This document shows positions 61,526 to 64,000 of a DNA stretch of 64,000 bases, one piece after another. This stretch comes from Dysgonomonas gadei ATCC BAA-286. GTDB lineage: Bacteria; Bacteroidota; Bacteroidia; Bacteroidales; Dysgonomonadaceae. The translations under genes were made by a program, and so were the position numbers. The stretch lies in NCBI RefSeq assembly GCF_000213555.1, contig NZ_GL891980.1, forward strand, positions 558,001-622,000, written 5' to 3'. The notes below the pieces were generated by a model. It saw nothing but the letters and a program-made list of their open reading frames with translations, searched no databases and was not told where the DNA came from. Position 1 is the stretch's first letter. Each line of letters opens with the position of its first letter.

Positions 61526-62698
61526 ATGAGTACAAGCAAATATATAATAACATTAATATTCCTACTGCTTATCCCGCTGTTTGCAGAAGCCCAGATATAT
61601 AGGGCTCCTACAAAGAAAGAAGCTGAGCAGATAGGGAAAAAAATATATATCATCAGTACAGGTGATACCACGCGCGTAGTAAATAGGACTAGTGGTGGAC
61701 TGACAGATGAATATTCTAAATTCTTGTTTATTAATAACCGCAATGCAGCGGTTGACTCCATATTTGGAGAAACGGATCCCACATACAGTGGTTTAGAGGA
61801 GGCTGCTTTAGATGTAGATCGATTATTACGTGAAGTAGCTGAAGAAAAGAAGATCAACAACGAAAGGAATGATGCTTTAGGTTTCCGGCTAGCCAGAGAT
61901 TACCGGAACAGAAAAAAGAAAGAGCAAGCAGCAATGAACATAGCTGACAGCCTGATGAAAAAAGATGCCTCTATCGAGGAACTAACCAATATGTATATCG
62001 GATTTAACGGGAAGCCGACCTATTATATTAATGGCCTCGAGGTTCCGTTTTCTGTAACGAATCAACTCTATCCATCAGAAGTCATCAAGCGTGAGATGCG
62101 AGTTACCGATACTGCATCGGGAAATCCATTTGGTGAGATTTGGTACCTTGTATCAGATAAAACGCTGAATAGATTAAAAATCCCTATCGATCTGACAAAT
62201 GACTACCTATTCAACAATAATGTAGCCACTACGGCAATCACTGTTCCTGTAAACAATACTTCTGATGCAAATAGAAAAGCGCCTAAAGCGCCGGAACCTG
62301 TTATCAGAAGGGAGATCACTGCCGATGGCAAGCAGGTAGACCGTGTGGTAAAAACAGAGGAAACAGATATACCTGAAGAAAAAAGTGCCACTGAATCAAC
62401 AACCAGGATTATCTCCAGAACTGTAAATGATGAAAAAGTAGGTACAGACGAAAATGCCACTTATATAATAAACAGACCGGGTATTAAACGGGTAGCCAAT
62501 CCTCCTCAGTCTACCATAAGGCAACAACATTACAATAGTAATAGTAGTACTACTACAACTAATAATAATGCGCAAAACCAAAACAAGCCGGCCAAAGTTG
62601 AAGAAGAAAAGAAACAGCAAGATAATACTCCTAAAACCGTTCCCAAAAAGTCAGTTCGCAGGATAAAAGAAAGATTACAAAATCAGTATAAAGATTAA
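61526..62698 (+). CDS. Exported protein of unknown function with a low-complexity tail
   Basis: The ATG at 61526 gives 390 residues. A signal peptide (MSTSKYIITLIFLLLIPLFAEAQ) is followed by a moderately hydrophilic alpha/beta region (about 25-225), then a Pro/Glu/Thr-rich linker and an Asn/Ser/Thr/Gln-rich tail (HYNSNSSTTTTNNNAQNQ). The end is basic (SVRRIKERLQNQYKD), so the tail is probably disordered. The family is not recognised. Its TAA and the stop of the convergent purN overlap by three bases. Confidence 0.65.
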   Translation: MSTSKYIITLIFLLLIPLFAEAQIYRAPTKKEAEQIGKKIYIISTGDTTRVVNRTSGGLTDEYSKFLFINNRNAAVDSIFGETDPTYSGLEEAALDVDRLLREVAEEKKINNERNDALGFRLARDYRNRKKKEQAAMNIADSLMKKDASIEELTNMYIGFNGKPTYYINGLEVPFSVTNQLYPSEVIKREMRVTDTASGNPFGEIWYLVSDKTLNRLKIPIDLTNDYLFNNNVATTAITVPVNNTSDANRKAPKAPEPVIRREITADGKQVDRVVKTEETDIPEEKSATESTTRIISRTVNDEKVGTDENATYIINRPGIKRVANPPQSTIRQQHYNSNSSTTTTNNNAQNQNKPAKVEEEKKQQDNTPKTVPKKSVRRIKERLQNQYKD

Positions 62699-63261
62699 CT
62701 TTTCAACACCTTATCTATAATTAAAGGAAAGTATGTGTACTCCAGTGCATGTACTTTTTTTGCAACATCTTGATAGCTATCGGTTACAGAAACAGGACAT
62801 TTAGCCTGAAAGATTACAGTTCCTTCGTCGTAATTTTCATTTACATAATGTATCGTAATCCCGGATTCCGACTCACCCGCTTCGACCACTGCCTTATGTA
62901 CATTATCTCCATACATCCCTTTTCCTCCGAATTTTGGCAGTAAGGCCGGATGTATGTTAATTATCTTATTAGGATATGCCTGTAGCAGATTTTCCGGAAT
63001 TTTCAGCAGGAAACCTGCCAATACAATAAAACCGACCTCTTTTTGCAACAAGCACTCAAGGACTTTATCTGTATTGTAAAAGTCGTTTTTTGAGTATGTA
63101 ACAGATTCTACCCCCAGATTTTTGGCCCGCTGATGTACATATGCATCCTCTTTGTTCGAAACGATAAGTTCTATGCTTACAGTCTCGTTATTAGCAAAAT
63201 ATTTTATTATATTTTCGGCATTAGAACCTGAACCTGAAGCGAAAATTGCTATTTTAGTCAT
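62695..63261 (-). CDS. purN: Phosphoribosylglycinamide formyltransferase
   Basis: This 188-residue protein begins KIAIFASGSGSNAENII (phosphate loop) and contains NIHPALLPKFGGKGMYG with the catalytic His, and YDEGTVIFQ near the end. It adds a formyl group from 10-formyl-tetrahydrofolate to GAR in purine synthesis. Stops overlap with the convergent unknown gene. It is divergent from acpP, with a 153-base shared upstream region. Confidence 0.95.
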   Translation of the reverse strand: MTKIAIFASGSGSNAENIIKYFANNETVSIELIVSNKEDAYVHQRAKNLGVESVTYSKNDFYNTDKVLECLLQKEVGFIVLAGFLLKIPENLLQAYPNKIINIHPALLPKFGGKGMYGDNVHKAVVEAGESESGITIHYVNENYDEGTVIFQAKCPVSVTDSYQDVAKKVHALEYTYFPLIIDKVLKS

Positions 63262-63331
63262 AAGAATAATTTAAGATGGCTGCACACAAACAAAAAAAAT
63301 GTGCAATTTTAACTATTTTATCCACAAAATA

Positions 63332-63364
63332 TTTGTTTCATATGTATAAAAAACTGTTACTTTG
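63332..63364 (+). promoter_or_regulatory. Promoter of acpP-fabF
   Basis: TTTG (63332-63335) is followed after 21 bases by TTACTTTG (63357-63364), one base off the TAnnTTTG consensus. The leader would be about 45 bases. Confidence 0.65.
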
Positions 63365-63414
63365 CACCGACAAAATTAGAAATAAAAATTAATTATTAAT
63401 CAAAACTAGAAATT

Positions 63415-63651
63415 ATGTCAGAAGTAGCATCAAAAGTGAAAGCAATTATTGTTGATAAGTTAGGTGTAGAAGAATCTGAAGTAACAGATACTGCTAGCTT
63501 TACAAACGACCTAGGAGCTGACTCACTTGACACAGTAGAATTAATCATGGAATTTGAAAAAGAATTCGGCATTTCTATTCCAGATGATCAGACTGAAAAA
63601 ATCGCTACAGTAGGAGATGCTGTCTCTTACATTGAAGCAAATGCAAAATAA
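63415..63651 (+). CDS. acpP: Acyl carrier protein
   Basis: This 78-residue acidic protein has the phosphopantetheine site Ser37 in GADSLDTVELIMEFE and the usual ACP length. It carries growing fatty-acyl chains. fabF follows 21 bases later, as in many bacteria. Confidence 0.97.
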   Translation: MSEVASKVKAIIVDKLGVEESEVTDTASFTNDLGADSLDTVELIMEFEKEFGISIPDDQTEKIATVGDAVSYIEANAK

Positions 63652-63672
63652 TTTTTTTTCCAATATTTACTT

Positions 63673-64000
63673 ATGGAATTAAAAAGAGTAGTAGTAACAG
63701 GTCTAGGCTCGGTATCTCCTCTTGGCAACGATGTAGCCACTACATGGAACAATGCCATCAACGGGGTGAGTGGGGCTGGACCTATTACTCATTTTGACGC
63801 GTCAAAATTTAAAACACAATTCGCTTGCGAAGTTAAAGGATATGATCCTTCTGTCTATCTGGACAGGAAAGAAATGCGCAAATGCGATAGATATACATTA
63901 CTTGCTATAGGTGCTTCCGAAGAAGCTATCGCAGATTCAAAACTTGATTTTTCAAAAGAGAACTGCGATCGCATAGGTGTTATCTTCTCCGCTGGCATTG
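63673..64000 (+). CDS. fabF: 3-oxoacyl-ACP synthase II (truncated by the window end)
   Basis: The ATG at 63673 opens MELKRVVVTGLGSVSPLGNDVATTWNNAINGVSG, the KAS II N-terminus, and the frame is still open at base 64000 (109 codons). The catalytic Cys-His-His triad lies outside the window. Pairing with acpP supports the call. Confidence 0.93.
   Translation, partial: MELKRVVVTGLGSVSPLGNDVATTWNNAINGVSGAGPITHFDASKFKTQFACEVKGYDPSVYLDRKEMRKCDRYTLLAIGASEEAIADSKLDFSKENCDRIGVIFSAGI

Overview
The window reads as a contiguous piece of a Bacteroidales chromosome, plausibly Dysgonomonas or a near relative; the genus is a guess from gene content and an A+T-rich look. The phylum evidence is strong. Most clear promoters carry the Bacteroidetes -7 element TAnnTTTG, several with a TTTG -33 element 19-21 bases upstream. 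Purine-rich ribosome binding sites are mostly absent. Family content also fits: NigD-like lipoprotein, DUF3109, TPR plus beta-barrel pairs, a Wza/Wzc-type export core, and a thrS-infC-rpmI-rplT cluster.

Layout. 1-8.5 kb: the end of a LysM lytic transglycosylase, a RelA/SpoT enzyme, then rimP-nusA-infB; infB is split by an apparent frameshift. 8.5-9.9 kb: a structured RNA-like leader, an OmpH/Skp chaperone, and a gene-free repeat island. 9.9-24.7 kb: murI, dinB, a small gene plus tadA, a NigD-like lipoprotein, a Fur-family regulator with purA, a zinc metallopeptidase, two tandem metallophosphoesterases, recN, a DegT-type aminotransferase, purB and an RluB-type pseudouridine synthase with a long Gly/Arg/Asn-rich head. 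24.8-33.3 kb: asnS, then minus-strand genes for a beta-barrel protein, a large TPR protein, a Nudix hydrolase and a DUF3109 protein; a tRNA-Arg(CCT); two very small minus-strand genes. 33.6-46.5 kb: a small beta-barrel, priA, a class A PBP, GYF/CD225 and DUF2752 membrane proteins, a TraB/GumN protein, an ECF sigma factor with a partner membrane protein, a lipoprotein-type peptide deformylase homologue, a MITE-like element, ilvE, lptB and ruvX. 46.5-53.4 kb: canonical def, two Wza-like lipoproteins, a Wzc-like tyrosine kinase and a TPR protein. 54-57.4 kb: thrS-infC-rpmI-rplT. 57.5-64 kb: a DUF1080 protein, an AraC-type regulator and a VOC protein sharing an identical putative operator, fumarase, an unknown exported protein, purN, acpP and the start of fabF.

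Most genes are housekeeping: translation, purine synthesis, cell wall, envelope, DNA repair. The less expected signals lie between genes. (1) A three-way-junction RNA candidate sits in the ompH leader. (2) A mosaic of repeated modules recurs in islands near 9.4, 20.4, 36.7, 41.5 and 53.6 kb. (3) A 184-bp element with 19-bp terminal inverted repeats abuts the ilvE promoter. (4) A 20-bp sequence is duplicated at identical spacing before the araC-like and VOC promoters. (5) Several genes look leaderless or nearly so. No CRISPR array, integrase, transposase or clear defence system was seen.
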